From contig JASJPB010000032.1 in NCBI GenBank assembly GCA_031426915.1, positions 1 through 64,000 on the forward strand: a stretch of 64,000 nt of DNA, written 5' to 3'. Position 1 is the stretch's first letter, and each line of letters begins with the position of its first letter. A program made the position numbers and the translations under genes. This DNA comes from Sulfurimicrobium sp031426915. GTDB lineage: Bacteria > Pseudomonadota > Gammaproteobacteria > Burkholderiales > Sulfuricellaceae. The notes under the pieces were generated by a model, which worked only from the letters and a program-made list of their open reading frames with translations, had not been told where the DNA came from and did not search any database. This document shows positions 1-8,247 of the stretch, piece by piece.

Positions 1-510
1 AGTCGTCGGCGTTGCATCAAGACCAGCCGGTGGTGGTGTCAATTCAACGGAGAGCGGATTGGTTTTGAATCCACTAGTGACATCTCCACGTGCACCGGAT
101 TGCTCTTCATAAATGAAAGTATGACCGCCCTCGGAACCGGCACCTGCGCCTGCGGCAGTCGCTTCAGTAACTTGTGTCGGGTCGGCACCAGCCGCGATCT
201 GGGCTTGAATGTCTGCCACGCCCGCTGTACTTTGGGTGGCATCGGGATTAAAGATATCTGCGTTCAGCACGGTTTGGCTATTACGCCCCATGTCAAACCG
301 GCTTCCGTCAAGAAACTCGATCTGAACAGCTGCCAATGCACCGGTGATAATTTGATCGTTGGCGAAAACAACATCGCCCACTTGAAGCTGTCGCGTGACG
401 CCATCAGCGCCTACAACCGTAACCTCACCGACCGCAGCGGTGATTTTGCCAATTGATTTTGCCGTCATGGATTGTCCGCTTGTACCAGACGGTGTGTTGG
501 CGGTGCTCAT
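1..510 (-). CDS. lapA: LapA-like giant adhesin, N-terminal part (cut by window edge)
   Basis: The first 170 codons are present with no stop; the gene continues past the left edge. The start is set by GAGGAG six bases before the ATG. Residues about 18-90 match the retention module of LapA/BapA-type RTX adhesins: GKITAAVGEVTVVGADG, a GDVVFANDQIITG stretch, then a DGSRFDMGRNSQ segment. A T-A-A-G motif at residues 118-121, just after DIQAQIAAGADPT, fits the di-alanine site cut by the periplasmic protease LapG, which would free the adhesin from the cell surface. The secretion genes lapB and lapC lie upstream on the same strand. No lapD or lapG is in the window. The repeat region and C-terminal secretion signal are out of view. 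Family assignment is confident; the full size is unknown. Confidence 0.88.
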   Translation of the reverse strand, partial: MSTANTPSGTSGQSMTAKSIGKITAAVGEVTVVGADGVTRQLQVGDVVFANDQIITGALAAVQIEFLDGSRFDMGRNSQTVLNADIFNPDATQSTAGVADIQAQIAAGADPTQVTEATAAGAGAGSEGGHTFIYEEQSGARGDVTSGFKTNPLSVELTPPPAGLDATPTT

Positions 511-525
511 GATAATCTCCTCAAT

Positions 526-576
526 TTAGGAATCATGTAAAACAACTTTAAACCTCTGTTGTTATTAGATTCCTAA
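526..576 (-). promoter_or_regulatory. Nested inverted repeat in the lapA leader
   Basis: Two nested inverted repeats lie just upstream of the lapA ribosome binding site. The outer arms are TTAGGAATC (526-534) and GATTCCTAA (568-576). The inner arms are AACAAC (541-546) and GTTGTT (558-563). On the transcript this would fold into a hairpin ending a few bases before the Shine-Dalgarno sequence. It could be an operator for one of the adjacent regulators or an mRNA structure controlling translation; the sequence alone does not decide. Confidence 0.5.
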
Positions 577-677
577 TGGAGATAATCGTCTATTGGACTG
601 GAGTATATGGACTAAGGTAGGGGCAACGCCGCCCTGGGCTTTGCAGGCCAATTGTGATTTCAGGGCGCTGTACACGG

Positions 678-1361
678 TTAGTGTTGGGTGATTAGTAGTG
701 CAAGATGGACACGATCAGTGACATTGAGTTTGCGAAAAATGACTGTCAGATGCGCCTTGACTGTTTGTTCGGAAATTTGCAGGCACTGGGCGATACGTTT
801 GTTGCATTCTCCCTGGCCGATCAAAGCGGCGATCTCGCGTTCTCTCTGGGTTAGCATTGAAAGCGGATCTTCATGGTTAACAGCCGAGGGGATTTCGGGC
901 GCGTTTTCTACAAGCGCGCCTGGAGATACATTGATGTTGTGTTTTGCCTGTTTGGAGAGCTCTTCGATCAGAATGGGGATGAAGCTGCTCCGGACCCAGA
1001 CTTGCCCTTGATCGACTGCATCCAGGACCTTGTGGATCATTTCTGGGGTCATGTCGGTAGAGCAAAATCCCCGGATTCCGGCCCTAAGCAAAGCTAAATC
1101 CTCCTGATCGGAATGTTGGTATCCCTGATCGGTCAGCAACACGATCTTGGTCTCGGCATTTGCTTTGCGAATTTGTTTTATCGCATCTACCAACTCGTCA
1201 GGTGCAAGGTTGCGATCGAACGCCACGCAGTCTGGCGAGGCTCCCGACAGTTTGCTCTTCAGTTCGCCCATGCTTGCAGCCACCGAGATTTGATGCTTGC
1301 CACGTAGCACCATGCCCCATGTACTGAGAATGTCTATATTGTCGCTTGCTAGTATGATCAC
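678..1361 (-). CDS. LuxR/NarL-type response regulator with atypical receiver
   Basis: A 227-residue protein with an N-terminal receiver-like domain (about 1-120) and a C-terminal LuxR helix-turn-helix (about 168-225; LTQREREIAALIGQGE and QTVKAHLTVIFRKL). D49 in VAFDRNL aligns with the usual phosphoacceptor, but the acidic pocket has a single Asp (D7) and the conserved receiver lysine is missing (GFCSTDM in its place), so normal phosphorylation is doubtful. It lies between the type I secretion genes and the adhesin on the same strand, so control of adhesin expression is the natural inference. The upstream paralogue (1395-1853) shares most of the receiver but has no DNA-binding domain. Confidence 0.85.
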   Translation of the reverse strand: MIILASDNIDILSTWGMVLRGKHQISVAASMGELKSKLSGASPDCVAFDRNLAPDELVDAIKQIRKANAETKIVLLTDQGYQHSDQEDLALLRAGIRGFCSTDMTPEMIHKVLDAVDQGQVWVRSSFIPILIEELSKQAKHNINVSPGALVENAPEIPSAVNHEDPLSMLTQREREIAALIGQGECNKRIAQCLQISEQTVKAHLTVIFRKLNVTDRVHLALLITQH

Positions 1362-1394
1362 GGTATGTTTCCGCGGCCTGATGATTTGTTTGAA

Positions 1395-1853
1395 CTAAGG
1401 GTGCAGGGGGGGTGAAGAAACATCGATAGCGCCTTTGGCCTGCTTGGAAAGCTCTTCAATCAGGATTGGGATTAAGCTGCGCCTCACCCAGAATTGTCCT
1501 TTTTCCACCGCATCCAGCACCTTGCGGATCATCTCGGCGTCCATCTCTGTGGAACAAAACCCACGAACTCCGGCCTTCAGCAAGGTTAATTCTTCCCGGT
1601 CGGAAGGTGGATGCCCGGGGGCGCTCAGCAGTACGATCTTGGCCTGGGAATTTGCTTTGCGAATTTCCTGTATCGACGCAGTCAATTCATTGCCGGCGAG
1701 TTTGCGATCGAATACCACGTTTACAGGATTCGAAATTACCAGCCGGCCATTCAAATCATTAAGACTCGATGCCATGGAAATCTGAAATGAGCCACTCAAT
1801 GCAGCGTTCCATATGTCAAGGATGTCCTGATTGCTACTTGCCAATATGATCAT
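1395..1853 (-). CDS. Stand-alone degenerate receiver protein, paralogue of the next gene
   Basis: A 152-residue protein starting at an ATG preceded by AAGGGG; the frame is open further upstream, but that start has no better site. It aligns along its whole length with the receiver and linker of the neighbouring LuxR regulator: both begin MIILAS, share FDR-L, GFCSTEM/GFCSTDM, KVLDAV and IPILIEELSKQAK. It stops where the partner continues into its helix-turn-helix. The acidic-pocket Asp is Ser here (LASSN) while the phosphoacceptor-like Asp in VVFDRKL remains. Only 33 bp separate the genes, so no helix-turn-helix remnant fits between them. It may be a tandem duplicate that lost DNA binding and now modulates its partner, perhaps by heterodimer formation. 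Confidence 0.75.
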   Translation of the reverse strand: MIILASSNQDILDIWNAALSGSFQISMASSLNDLNGRLVISNPVNVVFDRKLAGNELTASIQEIRKANSQAKIVLLSAPGHPPSDREELTLLKAGVRGFCSTEMDAEMIRKVLDAVEKGQFWVRRSLIPILIEELSKQAKGAIDVSSPPLHP

Positions 1854-1984
1854 GATATTTCCCCTTCTATTTCTTTTCGGATACATGGAAAAAAGAGAAT
1901 TCGCCATTTTCCTGATGTTCATGGGTCCAAGTTTCAATCAGAGAGCTTGCGGGACTCAGGAGTCATCTCCTTCAGCTTCATTCG

Positions 1985-3406
1985 CTAGCGCTCCCGCAAG
2001 GCCCGTTCCTTGGTTTTAATGATGGGCTTGAGGATAAAATCCAGAATTGTTTTTTTCCCTGTCTTGATGTCGACGGTGGCAAGCATGCCGGGGATGATGG
2101 GCATCTGCTCCTTGGATTTTGTCAGGGTATTGGCGTTGGTGCGCACCGTGATCAGATAAAAAGCATCACCCTTCTCGTTCGTGATCGTGTCCGCACTGAT
2201 CAGTTCCAGAACTGCCGGAAAGCCGCCGAAGATTGAAAAATCGTAAGCCGAGATTTTGACCATGGCTTCCTGGCCAGGACGTAAAAAAGCAATATCTGCA
2301 GGGCGAACGCGCGCTTCGATCAGCAGGGTGTCTTCAATAGGCACGATTTCCATCAACTCCATGCCGGGTTGGGTCACACCGCCCACGGTATTTACCTTGA
2401 TTTGCTTGATGATGCCGTTGACCGGGGAACGGACGGAAGTTCGGGAGAGGCGATCCCCGATGGCAACGTCAATGGCGGAACTGCTGGCAAATTCGGCCCG
2501 CGCCTGGCTCAGTTCAGCCATCGCGTCACTGCGGAATTTCATGTTAATGCCTTCGATCCTGTTGCGCATTTCCTGCACGCTTGCGGACAGCCTCGGGATC
2601 GCCATGCGGGTCGATTCCAGGTCTCCCTTCAAATCATTGACCTGCCTTTCCAGCCGCAATATCTCCACCTCGGAAACAACACCCTGCTGCATGAGCGGAC
2701 GTGTTATTACCAGTTCCTGGGTGACTAGTTTCAGACTTTGCTGCAATTGCGCTTCCCGCGCCCTCTTTTCATAGATTTCCTGACTGCGCTGGCTTGCCTG
2801 CTGTTGCAACACCGAGATGTTTGCCTGGAGCTCCTGTTGTCGCGCCATGAAAAGGGATCGCTCGTGTTCCACGATTTCAGGTTTTTCCTTGAGCAATTGG
2901 GGTGGGGGCTCATAGGGTCTGTTGTAAGCTTCTGCGGTCAGGCGGGAAATTTTGGCCTGCAGGCTATCCAGTTTTCCCTGATTCTCCTCGTCGGATGAGG
3001 AGAAACGGGTTTCGTCCAGTTGCATCAGCAGCTGTCCTTTTTTTACCACCTGTCCGACTTGAACCAATATTTTTGAAACAATGCCGCCTTCGAGATTCTG
3101 GATGACCTGGATCTGGCTGGAGGGAACCACTTTCCCTTCGCCCACCGTGATTTCATCAACTTTTGCCAAACTGGCCCAAATCAAACCAATGACGATAATG
3201 GCAAACACGGTCCATAGCAGTGCATGGGAAAAAAAATGGGGCCAAATAAGTGAAGCCGCATTTTGCTCCGTCATGAAGTTGATATCTTCATGCAGCTGGA
3301 CGTTCCTGGTGCGCCCGGAATTCTTCACAAAGCGCAGATAGATCTTTCTCATCACCCCTTCCGGGTGTTGGGAATCCTGCTGCTCATTTCGATTGTTTAG
3401 CGACAT
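1985..3406 (-). CDS. lapC: Type I secretion membrane fusion protein (HlyD/LapC family)
   Basis: A 473-residue HlyD-family adaptor that would link the inner-membrane ABC transporter to an outer-membrane TolC-type channel for adhesin export. A cytoplasmic N-terminus of about 58 residues precedes one membrane segment (about 59-81). A biotinyl-lipoyl-like half follows (VIQNLEGGIVSKILVQVG), then a long coiled-coil hairpin (about 145-310) and the second lipoyl and beta-barrel part (SPVNGIIKQIKVNTVGG). It overlaps the 3' end of lapB by 23 bp, implying translational coupling. AAGG lies just upstream of the chosen ATG. No outer-membrane partner gene is in the window. Confidence 0.92.
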   Translation of the reverse strand: MSLNNRNEQQDSQHPEGVMRKIYLRFVKNSGRTRNVQLHEDINFMTEQNAASLIWPHFFSHALLWTVFAIIVIGLIWASLAKVDEITVGEGKVVPSSQIQVIQNLEGGIVSKILVQVGQVVKKGQLLMQLDETRFSSSDEENQGKLDSLQAKISRLTAEAYNRPYEPPPQLLKEKPEIVEHERSLFMARQQELQANISVLQQQASQRSQEIYEKRAREAQLQQSLKLVTQELVITRPLMQQGVVSEVEILRLERQVNDLKGDLESTRMAIPRLSASVQEMRNRIEGINMKFRSDAMAELSQARAEFASSSAIDVAIGDRLSRTSVRSPVNGIIKQIKVNTVGGVTQPGMELMEIVPIEDTLLIEARVRPADIAFLRPGQEAMVKISAYDFSIFGGFPAVLELISADTITNEKGDAFYLITVRTNANTLTKSKEQMPIIPGMLATVDIKTGKKTILDFILKPIIKTKERALRER

Positions 3407-5561
3407 TGACCTTGCCTTCCGCCAGTGCGGCCAGTATCTGTTCTTTTGGTCCGTCTGCTACCACTTGCCCGCTATCCAGAACAATCAGGCGGCTTACCAG
3501 CGGCAATACCGAGTGATGGTGCGTGACGAGAACGAGCGTTTTGTCTTCCAGAGTAGCTGACAGTTTTTCCATGAAAGTCCGCTCGGTCTGAGGGTCCATG
3601 GAATTGCTGGGTTCGTCGAAAAGCAGAATGGGAGGCGATCTCAGCAATGCGCGTGCAATCGCGATGGTCTGTTTCTGGCCGCCAGAGAGACTTTCGCCCC
3701 GTTCCCCAATCGTCAGGTCATACCCCTGTGGATTGCGTTTGATGAATTCGGATACACCCGAAGTTTCAGCTGCACGCAACATGTCGGAATCCCGAGAGTA
3801 GGGTGCGGCAATCACAATGTTCTCGCGTACCGTCCCGTAAAATAAAACCACATCCTGTGGAACGTAGCCGATGTCGCGACGAAGGTCGGCCGGATCCATC
3901 TGATGGATGTCGATGTCGTCGATCAGCACCGCTCCCGCACTCGGCTGATACAGGCCCAATATGAGTTTTTCGATCGTGGTCTTGCCAGAACCAATGCGAC
4001 CGATGATGCCCACGTGCTCGCCCTTCTGTATGGTGAAGGATACGTTATTAAGCGCGGGTTCGGGGTTTCCCGGATAGTTGAACGAAACATTACGGAATTC
4101 GATCTTTCCACCCAGTTTGGCCCTGCTGACAAAGGGTTTTCCAGCGGGTCTTTCCACCGGGAGTTCCATCATCCGGTCAAAAAACAGCAGTGCATCGCGG
4201 GCGTATTGGTAGCGAGTCATCAGGGTTGCAATTTGTCCGAGAGGGGCGAGCGTGCGACGTGTCAATACCCAGCTAATGACCAAGGCGCCCAAAGTGATTT
4301 CTCGATCGGCAATCAGGTACACGCCGTAAACAATAACCGCCACGGTTGCCACTTGCTGTACGAACCAGGACAGGTTCGCCGTGACAGCGGAGTACAGATG
4401 GGCTTTGAGGCCCATGTTCGCGACTTCCCCGACTTGATTCTCCCACTTGGATTGCATTGGGCCCTCTGCGCCCAAGGCCTTGATGGGTTCCAGACAGATC
4501 AGGGTTTCAGCCAGCGTGGCCTGCTTTTGTGTGCCCATCCTCACACTTTCGCGCACCAGTTTCGAGAGCGGCCCTTGCAACAGATAACCAATCAGCAAGC
4601 CGATCGGTAACGCGCTTAGTGGTATCCAGGCAAGTGGGCCTCCTATCCACCAGATTACGATGATGTAAAGGAATATGAACGGTAAATCGACAAATGCAAT
4701 CAGCGTCGTGGATGTCATGAAGTCCCGCAACGAGTTAAATTCATTCATGTTTCCCATGAACGATCCAACAGAAACGGGTTTTGCAGCCAGATTTATTCCA
4801 AGCATCCTTTCAAATATGTTGGCGGAAAGGACAACATCCGCTTTCTTGCCGGCAAGGTCGGTGAAGTAGCTGCGCAATATTTTGAGCGCCATGTCGAACA
4901 GGAGCACGAGCATGACCCCGATTGTCAGGACCCACAGGGTTTCGAAAGCATTATTGGGAACGACGCGGTCAAAAACATTAATGGCATAGAAATAAGTTGC
5001 CAGGGTGAGCGCGTTGATCAGCAGGGATGCAACGATCACATCGGCGTAGATCGGCCACGATTCCAGCAGTACATCCCAGAACCATTTGTTGGTGTTGCTG
5101 AGTACATTGTTAAGAACGATGCGATCTTCGAAGCGAAATGCCGGTTTTGCATAGATGGCAAAGCCGGCATACAGCGGCGCAAGTTGCTCCAGGGTCATGT
5201 CGACGGTGCCAACCCCCGTTTCCGGTTGAATGACCTGCATGGTTCCATCCTGGTTCTTGCTTACCAAAATACAGGCCTGCTGCTCCTTGAGCAGGAGTAC
5301 GACTGGCAGAACCAGATCGGGTATGGCTTCCAGCTTGCGATTGACTATCTTGGCCGAAAGTCCGCCACGCCAGGCGGCCCGCAGGAATAACTCAGGAGTA
5401 AGGCGGTTGCCCACCAAGGGAAGGCCGGAGACCAGCGCATCGGGAGAGAATGGTTTGTTCCACAGCTTGGTGAGAACCACCAGGCAATTCAGCAGCGGGT
5501 CCTCGCGCAACAGAGTGTCGGGAGGAATGCGCCAGGAGTCTTTACGGAGGTCGGCGTTCAT
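3384..5561 (-). CDS. lapB: Type I secretion ABC transporter with C39-like domain (LapB family)
   Basis: A 725-residue exporter. Residues 1-140 form a C39 peptidase-like domain without a clear Cys-Gly catalytic motif (the region reads DPLLNCLVVLTKLW), typical of transporters that bind but do not cleave RTX or LapA substrates. A six-helix membrane domain follows (about 160-430). The nucleotide-binding domain has Walker A GRIGSGKTT (about 520-528), signature LSGGQKQ (about 625), Walker B LLFDEPSNSMD (about 648) and a switch His in VTHHHS. The DEPSNSMD form is common in LapB-type exporters. It is the first gene of the set lapB-lapC-regulators-lapA and its promoter should lie in 5562-5740. Confidence 0.93.
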   Translation of the reverse strand: MNADLRKDSWRIPPDTLLREDPLLNCLVVLTKLWNKPFSPDALVSGLPLVGNRLTPELFLRAAWRGGLSAKIVNRKLEAIPDLVLPVVLLLKEQQACILVSKNQDGTMQVIQPETGVGTVDMTLEQLAPLYAGFAIYAKPAFRFEDRIVLNNVLSNTNKWFWDVLLESWPIYADVIVASLLINALTLATYFYAINVFDRVVPNNAFETLWVLTIGVMLVLLFDMALKILRSYFTDLAGKKADVVLSANIFERMLGINLAAKPVSVGSFMGNMNEFNSLRDFMTSTTLIAFVDLPFIFLYIIVIWWIGGPLAWIPLSALPIGLLIGYLLQGPLSKLVRESVRMGTQKQATLAETLICLEPIKALGAEGPMQSKWENQVGEVANMGLKAHLYSAVTANLSWFVQQVATVAVIVYGVYLIADREITLGALVISWVLTRRTLAPLGQIATLMTRYQYARDALLFFDRMMELPVERPAGKPFVSRAKLGGKIEFRNVSFNYPGNPEPALNNVSFTIQKGEHVGIIGRIGSGKTTIEKLILGLYQPSAGAVLIDDIDIHQMDPADLRRDIGYVPQDVVLFYGTVRENIVIAAPYSRDSDMLRAAETSGVSEFIKRNPQGYDLTIGERGESLSGGQKQTIAIARALLRSPPILLFDEPSNSMDPQTERTFMEKLSATLEDKTLVLVTHHHSVLPLVSRLIVLDSGQVVADGPKEQILAALAEGKVNVAKQSK

Positions 5562-5740
5562 TTTCAGGCATCCTGGGAGAAGCCGTGGCTCTCCAGATTG
5601 TTGCCAAATACGCGTTTATTTTCCATGAAGCCCGCCAAATTCAAGGGCCGGCTTCGTATTTTATTTATTGGAAATAGTGTAGCACAGGACAAACACGCGA
5701 GACACGCAATAAGCGTTTCTACGACAAAGGAAACCGTGGA

Positions 5741-6181
5741 TTACTGAGTTTTCCCGTGCTGTTGGCGAGCCAGGCAGTTGAGGTAGAGCGCGGCGTCCGG
5801 AGCAGTGCGGTTGCGCTGGGCCTGCCAGATCATTTCGCCCAGACATTCCATCACCTGATGCTGAGCCTGGTGCGGATCGCCGCTTTTGGCCAGCAGGGCC
5901 TGGTAATGGCCGGCGATGCCGGGCGGCTGGTCAATCGAGAGCTGTTCCGCAATGGCCAGATGCAGGCTGAGATGCAGGAAGGGATTGGTTTCGCCCTGCT
6001 CCGGCAGGTATTCGCGCTCGATGTGGCGTTCCTGATTGGTCAGCAGGACATGGTATTCCGGATGGCGCAGGATGATTTCCAGCATCATGCTTTCCAGCGC
6101 AGACAGAGGCTGATGTGCGTCGTATTTGCGCCAGGTGTCGAACATGAACTGGCGCGCCTGGTCACGACTGGGATTAAACAT
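5741..6181 (-). CDS. DUF1841 family protein
   Basis: A 146-residue soluble protein beginning MFNPSRDQARQFMFDTW, the characteristic start of the DUF1841 family of beta- and gammaproteobacteria. The frame is open upstream, but that part falls in the inverted-repeat element (6200-6330) and does not look like protein, so the internal ATG at 6181 is preferred. The middle contains HPEYHVLL and NPFLHLSLHLAIAEQLS, a helical region rich in His. Function is unknown. It is separated by about 200 bp from the FIST gene upstream. Confidence 0.85.
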   Translation of the reverse strand: MFNPSRDQARQFMFDTWRKYDAHQPLSALESMMLEIILRHPEYHVLLTNQERHIEREYLPEQGETNPFLHLSLHLAIAEQLSIDQPPGIAGHYQALLAKSGDPHQAQHQVMECLGEMIWQAQRNRTAPDAALYLNCLARQQHGKTQ

Positions 6182-6199
6182 GCTTGAACCTAGAAACCT

Positions 6200-6330
6200 C
6201 GGTTGGACGGGGTGGAGTGTGCGGTTTTTGGGGTGCAGGGCAAGGCGCAACGACGCGGAATGGTCGTTCCATTCCAAGGAGTTGCAACGTAGCAATGCTG
6301 CCGCAAAAGCCGTGCAATCCACCCCGTAGC
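6200..6330. repeat. Single-unit inverted-repeat (REP-like) element
   Basis: Outer imperfect arms lie at 6207-6224 (ACGGGGTGGAGTGTGCGG) and 6310-6327. An inner perfect palindrome GGAATGG-TCGTT-CCATTCC occupies 6257-6275. The inner TCGTT loop flanked by a 7-bp stem, and the GCAAGGCGCA run before it, recur in the larger element at 17884-18153, so the two belong to one repeat family. It fills the gap between the DUF1841 and FIST genes. Confidence 0.7.
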
Positions 6331-6379
6331 GAACTCACCAAGGGGGTGAACCCATGATTTATGAAGGATTCTATTGATT

Positions 6380-7507
6380 TCATTGCATTACGCACTCAAT
6401 TGAGCGGTCAACTGGGGTTTTTAGGTTAAACAGTCCGAGTACCGAAGCGTACTGAAACAGCTGGTTGCTGCCGTTCATCGGGGCGATTTCGCCGTTGCCG
6501 TAAAACCCGATCAGCGGCAGGCCGGGAAAATTGGTGCGGATGATCTCCAGATCGCGGTCCACACCACCGTAGAAATAAGGTCCACGGCCCATGCAGGGAA
6601 AACACAGGGCAAAATCGGGCGTGGCTCCCAGTTCCCGACGCAGACGTTCCACTGTGAGACGCATATCGCGCTCGGCGGCCAGGGGCTGGCGCATGGCCCA
6701 GAACAATTGCTCGCCGGGTGAGAGGCGGGCGGAAAGCGTGACCGAGCTGTCCTCCGTATTGGCGGAGATGATGGGCGCCAGGCGGAAATGCCCGTCCGCG
6801 ATCGCGCTGGCCGGGTTGCCATAAGTGATGCCGGCCATGAAGAGGTGGAGCGGAATGTGATCGAGCTCGCGCAGTTCCAGCGGCATCTCGCGCGCCAGCA
6901 CCTTGAGGGCCGCCTGTCCCGCCAGGGCTTGTACGTCGAACCCGCTGGCGCGGGTGATTTCCATCGGCTGCTGGCTCAACGGCCGAATGCCCTGGGATAC
7001 GCCAACCACGCCCATGGCGCCATGGATGGCGGTTTCGCAGCGGCCGATTTCCGACACCCTGCCGCCCTGCCATACCTTGAACGGCCCCTGCCCGGAGGCA
7101 TCGCCGGACACGCCGCCAAAACGCTGGCCGGGTTTTTCCAGCCACTCGGTATGCAGTGCATTGGGCGCCGCCAGGGTAAGCAGCATTTCATCCGCGCGCG
7201 GTTCGTGGGACGGCGTCAGGCTGGCGCCGCCGCCGAATACCATGGCGGCAGCGGCCGGTGCATCCAGCACCCACTCCTGGTCGGTAAAAATCCCGGCCGC
7301 ACTGCAGCCGATGACCTGGGTGCAGCTTGCCGCCCGGGCGGCGGCGCGCAAGGCGGGCTGGGGGTCGTGAGCAAATTCCGGGGTGAGGAACAGCAGTACG
7401 CTACTGGCGATACTGATGCCAGTTTTTTCCATTGCGCCGGCCACAGCCTGGTACGCGAGATTCTCGCTGGTGGTGGAACTGGTGGCGAGTCCAGTGGCGA
7501 TGTTCAC
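6380..7507 (-). CDS. FIST domain protein (FIST_N and FIST_C)
   Basis: A 375-residue protein read from a GTG at 7507 that overlaps the nth stop codon as GTGA, which fixes the start and suggests translational coupling; the in-frame ATG further upstream lies inside nth. FIST_N features include CTQVIGCSAAGIFTDQEW and the Gly-rich FGGVSGD. FIST_C features include LFWAMRQPL, FALCFPCMGRGPYFYGG and PLIGFYGNGEIAPMNG. FIST domains are thought to sense small ligands such as amino acids in signalling proteins; here no output domain is fused. A second FIST gene lies at 56566. The family is confident, the ligand unknown. Confidence 0.9.
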   Translation of the reverse strand: MNIATGLATSSTTSENLAYQAVAGAMEKTGISIASSVLLFLTPEFAHDPQPALRAAARAASCTQVIGCSAAGIFTDQEWVLDAPAAAAMVFGGGASLTPSHEPRADEMLLTLAAPNALHTEWLEKPGQRFGGVSGDASGQGPFKVWQGGRVSEIGRCETAIHGAMGVVGVSQGIRPLSQQPMEITRASGFDVQALAGQAALKVLAREMPLELRELDHIPLHLFMAGITYGNPASAIADGHFRLAPIISANTEDSSVTLSARLSPGEQLFWAMRQPLAAERDMRLTVERLRRELGATPDFALCFPCMGRGPYFYGGVDRDLEIIRTNFPGLPLIGFYGNGEIAPMNGSNQLFQYASVLGLFNLKTPVDRSIECVMQ

Positions 7508-8139
7508 GGCAGGCTCTTGTCCTTGTATTCGCACAGATCGCGGATCAGGCATTGCCCGCACAGGGGCTTGCGCGCCTTGCACACGTAGCGGCCATGCAGG
7601 ATCAGCCAGTGGTGCGCGTCGTGGCGGAATTCGGCGGGCACGCTCTTGAGCAGCATTTTTTCCACTTCCTGCACGTTCTTGCCGGGGGCCAGGCCGATGC
7701 GGTTGGCGACGCGAAAGATGTGCGTGTCTACTGCGATGGTGGGCTGGCCGAAGGCGGTATTGAGGATCACGTTGGCGGTCTTGCGCCCGACGCCGGGCAG
7801 TTTTTCCAGCGCTTCGCGCTGATCCGGCACTTCGCCGCCGTGCTGCTGCAGCAGGATGTGGCAGGTTTCGATCAGGTGTTTGGCCTTGCTGTTGTAGAGG
7901 CCGATGGAGCTGATGTATTCCTTCAGCCCGTCCAGGCCGAGTTCGAGCATGGCTTGCGGCGTATTGGCTACGGGAAATAGCCGGGCGGTGGCGAGATTCA
8001 CGCCCTTGTCGGTGGCTTGCGCCGACAGCACCACCGCCACCAGCAGTTCGAAAGGCGTGCGGTAGACCAGTTCGGTGGTGGGATGGGGGTTGCCGGCCTG
8101 GAGCCGGGTGAAAATCTCGCGGCGCTTTTTGTCGTTCAT
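7504..8139 (-). CDS. nth: Endonuclease III
   Basis: A 211-residue DNA glycosylase/AP lyase for oxidised pyrimidines in base excision repair. The helix-hairpin-helix LEKLPGVGRKTANVIL ends in the catalytic Lys120, and Asp138 follows in AVDTH. The [4Fe-4S] ligands are C187, C194, C197 and C203, the same spacing and length as the E. coli enzyme. In many proteobacteria nth directly follows rnfE; here the RND pump genes lie between them. The FIST gene starts within its stop codon. Confidence 0.97.
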   Translation of the reverse strand: MNDKKRREIFTRLQAGNPHPTTELVYRTPFELLVAVVLSAQATDKGVNLATARLFPVANTPQAMLELGLDGLKEYISSIGLYNSKAKHLIETCHILLQQHGGEVPDQREALEKLPGVGRKTANVILNTAFGQPTIAVDTHIFRVANRIGLAPGKNVQEVEKMLLKSVPAEFRHDAHHWLILHGRYVCKARKPLCGQCLIRDLCEYKDKSLP

Positions 8140-8247
8140 GGGCGAATCATAACATTGGCGGGTGGTGGCCGGAATTCACCCTGCACGGGCTTGATCTGAC
8201 GGTTGCTCTCAAGAAGTGAACTTTCGTTTTCGACTCTCACTTGACCG

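Noticed and set aside
3903..4610. A plus-strand frame opposite the lapB ATPase region
   Set aside because: It lies wholly antisense to conserved transporter motifs and has no ribosome binding site or domain.
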